Assembly (NCBI GenBank): GCA_015501055.1
Contig: JADNYV010000334.1
Location: 1 to 37,654, forward strand
DNA length: 37,654 nt
Origin: Mucidula mucida
Taxonomy: Eukaryota; Basidiomycota; Agaricomycetes; Agaricales; Physalacriaceae
Direction: 5' to 3'
A program made the translations under genes and the position numbers. Of this stretch, positions 8,830 to 19,874 are shown one piece after another. The notes below the pieces were generated by a model. It worked only from the letters and a program-made list of their open reading frames with translations. It searched no databases and was not told the DNA's origin. How positions within the stretch are numbered: position 1 is the first letter of the stretch; every line of letters begins with the position of its first letter.

Positions 8830-11107
8830 CGATTCTAAAAGACCAAGGTCTGTGTCCTACTAACTTGAGTGTAAGGCAATTGAGTTGCAGCTGATTCGTA
8901 CAACCCGCGCGGGTTAGTTACGGACATCGTGTGTGTATACAGTGTACGTATGGGCCCTGTGATCCTTGGTTTTATGCAGTTCGACGTCAAAGATCAAAAA
9001 GGACGGAAAGCCGTTGATTATGAATGACCGACCGTCTCAATCGCGTCTAAGTGCCAGACGACATCGTCGCTTTTAAGGCTTCGCAGTTGACGAACAGGGT
9101 GTAACAACAACGTCATGTTGCTAACGAGAGTCGGAACCAACGCGCTGTGTCGAAAAGTTCCGAGCGTTCATTAAAATTCCTAGCTGGACAGATCGCATAC
9201 GCAGATATTCTCACCATCCGGCAGTTGTCTGTTTCCCTTGTCGGTGAGATCAACAGCCCGGGATGAGCGCAGTTGAGTGTTTATATCACCCAACGTATCA
9301 TAACAACGTTTGTGACGAGAAGTTAACCAGAGTTACATGTCAAGGAAACAGACCTTACTGAAGTTAACTTCGGTCACGATAATCCAGTCGGGTCCATCCT
9401 CAATCGCACGATAGAATTGGGTGGATATAAGCGCGGCCCGTTACCTTCCTCATAAATTTATTCCAAGAGATGACCTAATCTTTCGACGCGTCGCCTCGGA
9501 AAGATGTTCTGGAGACGCGCAATATCGACAGTCATGCCTACAACTGTCCAGGTCCTGCCAAATGAAAAATTCTTAGCGAATTGATATCAGGGATTGGAAC
9601 CTCACCCGAATGAAGATGCGCAATGTCACGCTAAGTCTATTGGAGTATAGACAAGGACGCGCAGATTCTCGAAGTGGTATCAATCTCAAAAGAGGAGGTG
9701 AAGCAAAGGTGAAGCATGGAGGTTCTGATCAACGAAGTTGTATGGTCCTGTTTACGATGCAAACCACAACCCAACAACTCGTTCTGCACATCTCAGAGAC
9801 TACTATCATCATCACCACTATCATTTACATCAGCTGGATACACTGCACCAGTGCACCTCGACGAGAGCGCCGCTGCTCGTTAGGATGACTGCGTGAGTGT
9901 CATCTTGGCTTGTTGTCTGACTGGATGAAGACGCATGGACAGTCGCACCAGTGCACCTCGACGAGAGCGCCGCTGCTCGTCAGGACACTGCGTGGGTGCA
10001 AGCATCAATGTCCGCCTCGAGCAGGATAGCGCTCCTCGCCGGGGTGGCGGCGTTTTGTGAGCCGTGTCCTGCTGGAGCGACGAGGGGTGGCCTGAGAACA
10101 ACTTCATAGCCTATAGGAGGCTGTTTACGGGCTGTCACGGGCGTTGACAGGGAGAATTCGGGTTTAAGCCGCTCGAGGATGTCTCCCTTGGTCTGCGGGT
10201 TCTGTCTTAAGACAAGCAAGACAGATGCGCCGTGTGTGTGATAATAGACGGCCAGCGAGGCGCCCCTGCACTGGCACTGCGGGGGTTCGGCTAGCTACTT
10301 GACGACCGCGGGCGTGTAGCCGGGACATGCTAGCGCGGAGCCTCTGCCGTTGCTATTATGCAGCGGGATGGGTCAGCCCCAATTCATACTCATACTCATA
10401 CTCTCTTCGTCCAAGTCCTCACAACAAAATTCAACAAGAGATGCTCCACAAACTCGACGACCTCCGCTTTCTATCAGTACTACCTTTCATTTGTACGTTC
10501 ACCTCTAGTGGCGTGACCTCTCGCCGACCGGCCTGTGCGCAGAGCTGAACATAACATAATAGTCGCGTGGGAATGCAATATAACATTCGGTATGTTAACT
10601 TTAGCCTATGTCGCGGCTGTCTCCAGTAACGTAGAGAGCCTGGAAGGCCCTGCCATGGCGCATAGCTGACTGTATCAAAGAAGGCCGAAATAAAACTCGC
10701 CGATGCTCAGTATACTCTGATTTGGGAAGGAAAGATAACCAGTGCATTATCGTTGTGCCACACCATCCTATTGGTGTACTTCTTCGCGCATGAGCCAAAA
10801 CCGCGTCCTGTAGTTGGCGGGTATACTTTGAGCACTGGTTCTCTTGGAGCGTTTACTGGTCCCAACTTGGAATCAAAGCTGTCAGCTGATTCATAACCTT
10901 CCTTGCTATCTCATCGTGACTTGGTATCGAAAGTCCTTTTCAAGTCTCGGGAGCATGATCCCCAACGTCTTCTTACCCTCAATGACTTCCGGGATGTGCT
11001 AGGTACGTCCTTGTCACCTGCGATACTATCCATTGACCACGTTCGCAGCCGAATACCTTCTCCGGCTAATGTATAATATCCACATGACAGCGATAGAACC
11101 ACCCTGA
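8830..11107. other. Gene-poor interval
   Basis: No gene is supported. Small features include the palindrome AACCCGCGCGGGTT near 8908, the palindrome GAAGTTAACTTC near 9360, a (CATACT)n microsatellite near 10386-10402, and the direct repeat listed separately. A Pro/Arg-rich minus-strand frame at 9980-10219 (LRQNPQTKGDILERL) could be a transposon remnant but has no diagnostic motif. Near 10915-11050 (+) the stretch FKSREHDPQRLLTLNDFRD looks coding-like and is unassigned. Confidence 0.35.
9845..9995. repeat. Tandem direct repeat, 100-bp period
   Basis: The 36-bp block GCACCAGTGCACCTCGACGA...CTGCTCGT occurs at 9845-9880 and again, identical, at 9945-9980, and both copies run on into AGGA...ACTGCGTG(A/G)GTG. 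The spacing is exactly 100 bp. A third, diverged block (CGCCTCGAGCAGGATAGCGC) follows near 10013. The intervening 50 bp are not obviously conserved. Confidence 0.7.
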
Positions 11108-11110
11108 GGA

Positions 11111-11117
11111 TATAAAA
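11111..11117 (+). promoter_or_regulatory. TATA box of the dioxygenase gene
   Basis: TATAAAA lies 37 bp upstream of the ATG at 11154 and is the only close match before this start. Confidence 0.55.
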
Positions 11118-11153
11118 ACCTATCGCTCCCACTGTGAGACTCTCACTTGAACA

Positions 11154-12766
11154 ATGGCTGTCGACACAGGCCCTATGTTAACCCATACGTCTTTCCACCT
11201 CCTACGAAGGAACCTTGTACGTCTTTGTCGCCTCTGTTTTCCTTTCCTGACTAACACTTTCATGATGATCTAGTGCCCTACGCCGACCTGCCCATTATCG
11301 ACCTCGCGAAGATCGCCACGGACGAAGGGCGCGCGGAGCTCGTACGCAACGTTCGAGCTGCGTTCAGCGATCATGGGTTTCTCTACGTCGTGAACCATGG
11401 CTTGTCGCCAGAGCAGGTAGCTGTGGCGTCACATTGCGTGATTATTCAACATAATGGCGTTTGTAGACGAAGCGGATGTTCGACATTGGAGATGTAGCCC
11501 TCAGCGACGCTGTAAGCGACGAAGAGAAGAAAAAGTACGAAAGCAATACGCTGGAGACGGGATCTTACCAGGGATATAAGCTCCGCAGATATTGGGTGCG
11601 CACATCGTGCTGCAATTGTGCGCCTAGATGAAGTTGATAAATTCCAGCATATCGTTAACGGAGTCCGAGATGAATGTGAGATATACAATAGTAGGTGGCA
11701 TTCAAGCTCGTCTTTGGAGAATCCGGCGGTGGGCTTGACTTTGATTGAACAGTCAATCGGGACGTGACAAAACGCGAACATCCCGTTGCGTTGAGGCCGT
11801 ATTTGCCTGAGATCGAGGCGTTTGGTCGGCATAATCATCTGAATGTTTCACCCGCTCTTGAGGTTCGTCCCCCCCTCCTTCCCGCACTCTTCCCTGCTGA
11901 GTAGATTTTAGGCTTCTCGCTCTAGGGTTGGCCTCGAGGAAAACCGGCTTGTAGATCTGCACGGATATTCGGCAGTCGGGGAAAGCTATGGTGCGTTCTT
12001 TCAGATAGTGTGGCGTCGATCTTCTAACCCGAGCATAGTCAGGTTCCTGAAATAGTACGTTACAGTACGATTCTGTCTATCAAAACATCGAATGACCACG
12101 TTCGGATAGCCATCCGCGCTCCCAGGAAGATGAAGAGAAGAGTGGCCAAGTTTGGTTGAAAGGTCATAGCGGTAAGCCACAGTGCATAACGTAGCATCCA
12201 TTCTCTTTATGACTTCGCCAGACTTTGGCTCCATCACGCTTCTCTACAGCCAGCCTGTAGCGCTCTCCAAATTTATCACGGTCCGGAGAATGGAAATGGG
12301 TAAAGCAATTGAAAACGCCCTGGTAATCGTCCATCATAAACAGCAGAAGCAACATTCATCTCTATCAAGGTAGTAAACGCCGGCGACTCGCTCGAATTCC
12401 TCTCCGGCGGTTTATACCGCGCCACAATTCATCGGTAAAGAGTCTCACTCCCTCCTTTTCATCACACTGACGTTTGGTTTTAGCGTCGTCCAACCACCGA
12501 AAGACCAACAGCAGTACGCCCGCCTTGGGGTGTTCTATTTCGCTTTGCCCAACGACGACGTCGCGCTCGCCCCTCTCGCTGATAGTCCCGTCCTAAAAGA
12601 ACTCGGCATCAAGCGCAGACCAGGCTTCTCGGACGAGCATCCACCGAATGTCGCTGCGTGGCGTAAGGAACGAACCAAGGCCTATGGGAAGAGTCAGCTC
12701 GTGAAAAAGGAGAACGGGGACGAGGAGGAAATTATCAATGGTGTCGTAGTGAAGCATTATAACTAA
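11154..12766 (+). CDS. 2-oxoglutarate/Fe(II) dioxygenase, isopenicillin-N-synthase-like; frameshifted
   Basis: Cytosolic-type non-heme iron oxygenase that couples 2-oxoglutarate decarboxylation to substrate oxidation. Visible order: the N-terminal domain PYADLPIIDLAKIATDEGR, then AAFSDHGFLYVVNHGLSPEQ, GSYQGYKLRRYW, DVTKREHPVALRPYLPEIEAF, then the iron site VWLKGHSDFGSITLLYSQPV (HxD formed across an intron). After that come NAGDSLEFLSGG, YRATIHRVV (distal His) and QQQYARLGVFYFALP (Arg expected to bind 2-oxoglutarate). The end is GVVVKHYN. Frame breaks are needed near 11205 (FHLLRRN versus PPPTKEP), near 11931 (TTGGCC where TTGGGCC restores LGLEENRLVDLHG), and on both sides of the ALQIYHGPENG segment (12259-12300). 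Substrate is unknown. Family identity is secure, but intactness is doubtful. Confidence 0.82.
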
Positions 12767-12951
12767 TATGTATATCGTGCGAAGTAGGAAGTAGGTACAC
12801 TCCCGTTGTAACAGTACAAGAGAACCAATTATGTTTACACTCGTCTGCGTCAATATAAAGGTACAGTAATGTATATGGAGGTCATAAAGGAATTGGGTGT
12901 CAATCATGTAAGGGTATCATCCTCAGCGCTCCTCATCCGCTCGTGAAAAGA

Positions 12952-13804
12952 TTAAGTCTGGCCATTATACGGCACCGTAACCAATCCAACTGCCATCTGG
13001 TTCTCCTGCTCCCCGGAACTGGGCATAGCGATAAACACGGACAGCTGCAATGACGGTGGGATTGCCTTCTCATTTATCGACAGCCCATCCACACTCGATC
13101 CCAGGCTGGACGACGACTTGTTCTCCCGAGGCCGGGAGAACAAGCGCGATGAACGCGATTTCGACTTCTCAGTCTTGCATTGATGTGTCATTGACGCGAT
13201 CTTCTCCAACGAGAAAGGCTATCCCAATTTGATGAACGCCAGCAAAACATGATCGCGGAACTCACTTTGATATCATCCCACCCACACTCGGAAGACGGTG
13301 CATCCAGCCATACGTCATAGAACTCGGGACGATGAGGTGGAAGGACTACCGCGGGTCGCCCCGTCCATGGATCCAACCCCATCGCCCTCCTCCTCCGTGT
13401 CCTCCTCCAACGCCATACGAACAGCGCAGTGAAAGCCACTAAAATTGCGCTAATTATGGTCGCGGACACATATCTAGCCACATCCAATCAGTCAACGACA
13501 CTGCCGATGTGAACATCAGACAGACAGAATAGTCGTTCCATTCAAGACCACGCCCCCATAGCCCGAGGGCACTGATGTCGCTTCGGCGGACATGGCTGCG
13601 CAACGAACGATGATAGTGCAGCGCGGGACTACTCGGTAGGCCAACTAGAGGGACCGCGCCTTTATAGACTTCCGTTGCCCGGGGGCAGGCGTGCGTCTGT
13701 TGCGTGGGGACAGAGTTTACGACGAATGTATGGCCGCAAGGGGACGAGGGTAATACCGGAATCGTAATATGGGTGGAGGCGGTGAAAGGTGGGAAGTCTA
13801 GCAT
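12952..13804 (-). CDS. Single-pass membrane protein, uncharacterised fungal family
   Basis: An upstream segment (MLDFPPFTASTHITIPVLP, 13804 to about 13520) probably lies outside the membrane. It is followed by a hydrophobic span (YVSATIISAILVAFTALFVW) and a basic stop-transfer RWRRTRRRR. The cytoplasmic part continues MGLDPWTGRPAVVLPPHRPE to WDDIK. It is then spliced in phase (GTGAGT...GTTGGAG) to a Ser/Arg-rich tail ending LQLSVFIAMPSSG and VPYNGQT. The SVFIAMPS tail is a pattern I associate with small basidiomycete membrane proteins, but no function is known to me. The junction between the outer segment and the membrane span (around 13455-13520) is unresolved. Strong coding bias supports the gene. 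Confidence 0.55.
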
Positions 13805-14839
13805 CTCGCCCGCACCGATAATAATACATTCGACGTGAACATCCGGCCTAGGTCAAGGCGTATGATGTTCGTTGATGCATAGTCGTGTTGTCATCAGTCG
13901 GCGACAAAGCGGTGTAGCGTATGGCTTTCGACCACGCCTTTATCTGGAGGCGGATACGACCATTTATGAACTGCGGGCATTCATGTAACCAGAGCGAGGC
14001 AGTCACCTCACCTTTAATACTGTCTTGACACGTCACGGCAACCTGAGGCCCACAACTCGGAAAAAGACACGGATAGCCCCGAGGAACAAATCTGGACTGT
14101 CTTCACTTGACTCTGGTCTGAATCAATCATTTTGAAGGAGTACAGCAGGGCATGACTTGAACATGCCATTGATACGCATCCCGTACTCCATGTCTGATAT
14201 CATTATGTGGGAAGGTGTTGTCGCGGACCCTTGCTGACCAAGCACATATCCAAGCTGTGTCTCCGATGAACAGCCACAGATAAGTCATGATGGGCGGATG
14301 CAGGAAAGCTGGCCGTGTCTTGAATCGCATCGGAGGATGGCGCGAAGGAAGGTAAGTCACGCGTTACCGACGAAGATGAGATGTGGGCAGAACTGGAGAA
14401 AATGGCGGAGAACAAACTGTTATGCCTTCGTTAAAGAGTTATCCGCGTAGTCAGATTTCCGGCGCGGGGATCAGGATCAAAGCCCTAGCACGTAGTGGGG
14501 AAGGGATGAGTCGCTGTATCGCAATAAAACCTCTTGGATCCTATATTAACACCAAGAGTTGTATGAACTGCCGGCTCTGCTCCACCCAAACAGAAGAGAA
14601 AAGCGCAAAGAAAGATTCCAGAGCACTAAGACATCCGAGTCGCTTTGGGCACTGCTTTGGCACAGACCGACCGTAGATACTGGACCAGCTGCAATTTGAC
14701 TTGAGTGCACTAAGTAAAAAGAAGCAGGTGCCACCCCACGTGGCCACGAAAATCCTGATCGGATGAAAGGCATTACGTATCGCGACGCGCCCAATTAGGC
14801 GAGCTTTGACTGGTTTCTTCTTCTACCACCATCATCACC
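13805..14839. other. Intergenic, possible upstream exons
   Basis: About 1 kb without a recognisable gene. Minus-strand frames at 13848-14036 (GEVTASLWLHECPQFINGRI) and 14127-14360 (MTYLWLFIGDTAWICAWSAR) might be 5' exons of the membrane protein at 12952-13804, but no consistent splice path was found. The 14370-14830 part shows nothing convincing besides the nuclease leader. Confidence 0.3.
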
Positions 14840-16159
14840 ATGAAACCCATGAGCTGGCTGCCCATTGTCACTGCGCTGGCAGTCGCTGCTCCCGGCGCTT
14901 TCGCATGGGGCGCAGTCGGTGAGCTGCTCGTCGTCACTGAGTGGCGTAGTACTGACGAGAATAATTATGTAGGACATGAAATCGTCGCGACGATTGCGCA
15001 GATGCACCTGCACCCCGCTGTCCTGCCCACTATCTGTGACATTCTGAACTTCACGTCAACGAACCCCAACGAGCCGCAGTGCCATCTGGCGCCGATTGCG
15101 ACGTGGGCGGACAAGCTGAGGTTCCGCATGCGCTGGTCCGCGTCGCTGCACTACGTCGGGGCAGTGGCGGACCATCCTTCCCAGCTGTGCCTATTTCCGG
15201 GCGCGAAGGGATGGGAGAAGGACGTGAACGTCTTAAGCGGGATCAGGAACACCACTAATCTGCTCGCCGACTGGGTCGAGGCGGAAAAGTCCGGTGCTGG
15301 GGGCGACCACGACATGGCCAACGAGGCGCTCAAGTTCCTCGTCCATTTCCTCGGCGACTTGCACCAGCCGTTGCACTTGACAGGCCGCGACCGCGGAGGG
15401 AACGGAGTTAAGGTTCTCTTTGGCGGACGCTCGACTAGTAGGTGCTTCTTTCTTGATGTCTTGCTCTTTCTAATCATCTCGGTAGACCTCCATTCTCTCT
15501 GGGACTCTTTCCTCATCTCCAAATCTCTCCGCACCATTCCGCAGAATTATACCAAACCTCTCCCGTCCGCTGCCATCGAGTACAACCTTCGCCAGACCAT
15601 TTACGACCCATATATCCGCCGCATCATGTGGCAGGGCGTAATGGGCGAATGGAAAGACGAGTTGCAGGAGTGGCTCGACTGCCCTGCTACCTCTACCCCA
15701 AGCTCTGACCTCGACGCCTCGCTTCCCTTCCTTCCGCAAAGCGCCGTCAGACTCTGGAACTGGCTGCGTGGCACCAGTGTTCCCCAGAAGACCGACGATG
15801 ACGCTGTCTGCCCTTTCGCTTGGGCCGCTCCCATACATACACTTAATTGTGTTATTTTGTGGCCCAAGGCACTAGACGAGGACCCGTATCGTCTTACGCG
15901 ATTCGACGCAGTGCCACATAGGCATGCTGGAACGCCGGAGGAAGATATGGCGATGCTTGATAATGCACCATTCGAGGCCGATCCCTCAAAATATTTGCAG
16001 CTCGATACGCCAGAGTATGCTGGAGTTATACACGACCAATGGATCATTGAGAAGTTGTTGGCACAGGGAGGCATTCGCTTAGCGGCCGTGTTGAACTACT
16101 TGTTCGCGCCGCTGGACCATATCGGATATCCAATCGTGACCCTTTCAAGAGTTCAATAG
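14840..16159 (+). CDS. Secreted S1/P1-type zinc nuclease
   Basis: Zinc-dependent nuclease that cuts single-stranded DNA/RNA and releases 5'-nucleotides. Exons are 14840-14918, 14973-15437 and 15486-16159, giving about 405 residues. The signal peptide is MKPMSWLPIVTALAVAAPGAFA, and cleavage would leave WGAVGH as the mature N-terminus, placing Trp1 and His6 at the zinc cluster as in P1. Other ligands are visible: ATWAD, SLHYVG, FLGDLHQPLH and NLHSLWDS. The C-terminal part has CPFAWAAPIH and LLAQGGIRLAAVLNYLF, both typical. Both introns (54 and 48 nt) are multiples of three and contain no stop, so an unspliced transcript stays open. All motifs are present and the frame is intact. A role in nucleic-acid scavenging is inferred from the family. 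Confidence 0.93.
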   Translation: MKPMSWLPIVTALAVAAPGAFAWGAVGELLVVTEWRSTDENNYVGHEIVATIAQMHLHPAVLPTICDILNFTSTNPNEPQCHLAPIATWADKLRFRMRWSASLHYVGAVADHPSQLCLFPGAKGWEKDVNVLSGIRNTTNLLADWVEAEKSGAGGDHDMANEALKFLVHFLGDLHQPLHLTGRDRGGNGVKVLFGGRSTSRCFFLDVLLFLIISVDLHSLWDSFLISKSLRTIPQNYTKPLPSAAIEYNLRQTIYDPYIRRIMWQGVMGEWKDELQEWLDCPATSTPSSDLDASLPFLPQSAVRLWNWLRGTSVPQKTDDDAVCPFAWAAPIHTLNCVILWPKALDEDPYRLTRFDAVPHRHAGTPEEDMAMLDNAPFEADPSKYLQLDTPEYAGVIHDQWIIEKLLAQGGIRLAAVLNYLFAPLDHIGYPIVTLSRVQ

Positions 16160-16534
16160 GACAAACTGATAGAAGCCTTTTCAAGTACGCCGTTTATAAG
16201 AAAGACATGCCTTGACTTTGTCCGATCTGAGTCATTCCGTGCACAAAGGGTGGTTAACCCACATGCAAGCAGAACGAATTTCAGAACTGTAGAAATCGAC
16301 ATGAAGATGTTTATACACATCGGTCGTCAGATCCGCGACGCAGAAATACCGCTGATATCGTCTTTCGACGCGAATTGTTTGGCAAATGGAGAAAGACCGG
16401 GGGCAAAACAAGAGGGAGGTGCTAATTTGAATACGGTGATATTGAAGGAAAAGGAGCAGCATTCTACAAAATCACTGAATTGGCGAGTCGTACAAATATA
16501 CGGTTCACAGATCATCAAACTGCAGCTCGAACTA
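16160..16534. other. Convergent intergenic spacer
   Basis: Lies between the 3' ends of the nuclease (+) and the CON-6 gene (-). No gene or repeat is recognised. Confidence 0.4.
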
Positions 16535-17095
16535 TTAATCATCGTTCTCTTCCAAATATTGCTGAGCGTTGCGCTTCGCGTCCTCGGATGTGTTTGGATC
16601 TAAACGTTTGAGTTGCTGAATCAAAGGAACAATGCATGACATACTCTTCATAGTCGCATTGTAACCAGATGCAACACGCTCTGGATCGGGGTTCTCCTTG
16701 CGCGTCGCCATGGGCTCGTAGCTGGCGCCATGTTGGTCAAGTACGTCTCGCGCATGCGCCTTGGCACCCTCGCCGGCGTTGTCATTCTTAAGCGTGGCCT
16801 TGTAGCCGCCTGACGAGTGAGCATCAAAGCGCGCGCCAATAAGAACTGGACATACCAAGTACTTGGTTCGTGTGGGGATCGCCGGTACCCTGTACGGACG
16901 CGTTGGGGTCTTTGTCGGTATACTGTACGTCCATGCCTTGGAGACGCTGGCTCGCGCTCTCCCGGGCCTCATCACCGACAGACGGGTTGTTGATGGCGGC
17001 TTTAAGACCAGCAGCGACGCGTTCGGGGTTCTTGTTGTCTGCAAGTAAAGTCAACACACGTTGAAGCGCGCGGGGAAGGTGAACGAACGGGACAT
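16535..17095 (-). CDS. CON-6 (conidiation-specific) family protein with three repeat units
   Basis: A small hydrophilic protein of the fungal Con-6 family. Three units are visible. The first is NPERVAAGLKAAINNPSVGDEA followed by RESASQRLQG. The second is GGYKATLKNDNAGEGAKAHA. The third is PERVASGYNATMK, spliced to NPNTSEDAKRNAQQYLEEND. Introns at about 16814-16858 and at 16614 upstream fit in phase (LG|GYKAT and MK|NPNTS). The stop is at 16535. The ATG at 17095 (MSRSFTFPARFN) is the best start, but its junction to DNKNPERV would need a very short intron whose phase I could not reconcile, so the first codons are uncertain. Family members accumulate during sporulation or stress in ascomycetes. 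Their role in basidiomycetes is not known to me. Confidence 0.82.
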
Positions 17096-17143
17096 GGCGA
17101 AGGGAAGAAATAGGATGGAAATGCCTTTGCTAAAATCCTCCAA

Positions 17144-17151
17144 CTTATATA
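17144..17151 (-). promoter_or_regulatory. TATA box of the CON-6 gene
   Basis: On the minus strand TATATAAG lies about 50 bp upstream of the candidate ATG at 17095. Confidence 0.45.
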
Positions 17152-18161
17152 CCTTTTCGCGCCGGCGATGGATCGAGCAGATATGACATAACGTTCAGCT
17201 TCTTTGCGTGTCTCGCTGTTAGTATGCGTCATAGGTCGAGGTCGCGTTTTTCGGCATACGTCACCGCAGACAATATCTTGTCGAGCAGGGCGTACTAGAC
17301 AAGAACAGTAGGTCGTCTCCATAATAAGGAGACCAACTCGAGAATGTATGTGTTGAAGAGTGGATAGAACAGCTTGAGAGTCTACAACGTTGAGCTGAAT
17401 ACATATTTCAATGTGGCGTCATTTCAAGCCAGATCGTCGACCGCAACCCGCGATGATACAGCACGAATCTTAGAAGCATGAGATACCAATACAATACAAG
17501 GCTGAGACCGCGGCTGCACATCTATCAATCGCAGACCAAGAGATCCCATGCCCAACAATACGTGCCTCTTTACCAGCGCGAAAGGAAATGTTCATAGACA
17601 CGAATGATGGAAGGCGATTGTGCAAGGCGCGCGTGTCCACCGAGCTCCCACTCGTCGGCCTGATCGCAAGAAAGTCATTCTGTCGGTCTTGCCAGAGAAA
17701 AGTCCTCAGATGCTGTGATCGCGCAGTCGCTAGGCGGCCATCTGATTTGCCTCCTCGACGCCACACTCAGAGTCACCCAAGTCTATCTTTGGGAATTCAA
17801 GCGCTGAAGATATCGAAAATCGGTACCTAGGGGCTCCAATCAGTACAAAACCGCATAGCCCATCCAGTAGAAACACACTTACATGCAAAACCATCTACTT
17901 TCACTGTCCAAGCAGACACTAGTATGTCGTCACCTAATCATCTGGTCGCGTCACTGTTGGCGGATGCGTCGCTCGGAAAATAGAAAAATGGCGAGTGTAC
18001 GGATAGACATTATATATGCAGGGTGTAAGACGATGGGTTCTCGCGTTATCGTCGCCCACGAACGCCGAATGTACTTGGCATGATATCGACTAACGCCCTC
18101 AGGAGTGGACGCCTGTAGGCCGAGGTTAACGGTGCCGCCAAAGACAAACGCAAAAACGCAC
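17152..18161. other. Unassigned interval
   Basis: About 1 kb with several open frames on the minus strand (17470-17766, containing RTFLWQDRQNDFLAIRPTSG; 17951-18172, starting MNYECVFAFVFGG). None has a recognisable domain or a consistent splice structure. The latter frame begins just beyond the stop of the RDEL-ending gene on the same strand. Confidence 0.3.
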
Positions 18162-18486
18162 TCATAATTCATCCCTTTTCGACCTTTGCTTTAGCTCTTG
18201 CACATCGACGCGCACGACGCCGGGCGCCTCTCGAAGCCGCGCCAACACTTCTTCGCCATAGTCGTCCCAGTCCAATTTGGCGACACTAAGCAGCTGAACG
18301 TTGTCCAACGCGCCCACCTGGCCGACGTGGCTCAACGATGGATGTATGGTCGCCAGTATGTGAGGTGCGTTGATGTATGCGCCGTCGCCGTCGAGCGTAA
18401 CGGCGACGTACGTGTAGGCGTCGTTGTCCATGATGGTGGAGAGCAAGGGCACGTGGCACGTGGGCCGCTTGGACAGTGACCATCAT
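18162..18486 (-). CDS. Small protein ending in RDEL; possible inhibitor-I9-like fold
   Basis: The coding part from 18431 (MDNDAYTYVAVTLDGD) gives 89 residues ending VDVQELKQRSKRDEL. The C-terminal pattern (VLARLREAPGVVRVDVQE) recalls the last helix and strand of propeptide/I9-type protease inhibitors; this is a weak resemblance. Upstream, the start at 18486 or 18483 (MMVTVQAAHVP) is thrown out of frame by a perfect 7-bp duplication (GGCACGT twice, 18448-18461). Deleting one copy joins it exactly to LLSTIMDNDAY. The terminal RDEL resembles an ER-retrieval signal, but no signal peptide is seen, so retention is unlikely unless a leader exon was missed. Confidence 0.5.
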
Positions 18487-18489
18487 CTA

Positions 18490-19813
18490 GCAGCCCGTAT
18501 TCGAACGCAATACATGGAAGATAAAAAGGTAACAATAAATTGTCTCCACCATCAAACTGACTAAAGGATTTCCAGATTCATAGACTAGAACGGCCTTTAT
18601 AATCTGATGACCTGTTACAATTTCCGATCCAGATTCTTTCTTCTGCTCTCTGCGCCTACTAGTTGGGCTGTCGCGATTGATCACTCGGACTCGAATGAAT
18701 CTTCTCTCAACAAATCGGTTCCAGCGCTTCGATTCACTCACATCGCGCCATTACGGTTCAGCCCGAGTTGTGGTTGTTATCAATTAGTCGTTGGCTCATT
18801 ACTCCAGATACCTCATTTGCGCGAACAGTCATGGCGCTGGTATGTATTTCAGTGCTATCATATCAAGGACTCATTTTTAAATAGCCAACCTTACTCGCCG
18901 CCGCCAGAACTCCATAAAGGCCATCCTATGTTCATATGGTGCAATAATCCCATTTCATGCGAGGCTTATTGGCTATAAAAAGGTCAAGAGTCAGGCGGGC
19001 AGCTTACGGCCATTGCATCGTAGCGGCCTCCAACCTGAGATGAGCGGAGCATGTCGTGTCTTCCTCTCGTTGACTTCTGCTTCTTGTTCGTGTACGACCT
19101 CCAAGGAGGGGTAATACTCGTCTCATTGCCAGAAGAAGAAGGTCACGGGCATCGATGAGGATTCCGTTGAATAGCGGTGTGTTGTTCGTTACAGCCTCAT
19201 AAATGTTACTGAACTTTCTTAGGGCTACGACAACAATTCTCGTCCGGCCTCGCGCGCGCCACCTTCCCAAATGAGTACGATTTGAGGAGACTCATGGACA
19301 CACATCAACGTGGTTCTCAATTTAATCAGAGGTCAAATTTACTCAATCCTCCACCAAAATCTGATTGGTTACTCTCCTCCTTCGCGTCTTGTATGGGCGA
19401 GATAGCCGCCGCCGCATTATTGCAGATTATATGAATGAGTAAGCGCCGCGCGCGCAGATGCTAAGATTAGTGTAAGTTTCTCTCGATGTCATGGGATGGC
19501 CGTGTTCTCATTCAGGACGTCCATTGTGTCCAGACAGAACAACTACGTCTATGGATATATGCAACTTGCAAGAGTGCTACTGCACCTTGAACGCCTACTT
19601 TCGGCCGCGGGATGGTACCGGCGTACCGGCGCGACCGCTATAATGCATGCTGATAAGTTAAAGATACGGAACTCATCAGCACATTACGGCCCCCCGGTAT
19701 CCTCCTGGAATGTGAAGCATCCATGCTTACGGATATCGTCGTCATCCGAAGCGGATTCGCCAGATTGATCAGAATGTCTGTCAGTGATTTCGTATGGACC
19801 ACATTGATGGGAA
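18490..19813. other. Gene-poor interval
   Basis: No gene recognised over about 1.3 kb. A minus-strand frame at 19004-19270 (containing GRTRIVVVALRKFSNIYEAV and LLLLAMRRVLPLL) has some coding character but no family match. The rest is AT-richer, with no repeats detected by eye. Confidence 0.35.
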
Positions 19814-19820
19814 TATAAAA
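19814..19820 (+). promoter_or_regulatory. TATA box of the aldehyde dehydrogenase gene
   Basis: TATAAAA lies 55 bp upstream of the ATG at 19875, in a typical position for this organism's TATA genes. Confidence 0.5.
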
Positions 19821-19874
19821 GCGTGAAGGGTGGACACGAGCTTTACGCACTCTCTTCCGACTCCCTTCGATATT

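Noticed and set aside
15601..16074. Ser-rich minus-strand frame of 157 codons
   Set aside because: Antisense shadow of the intact S1/P1 nuclease gene.
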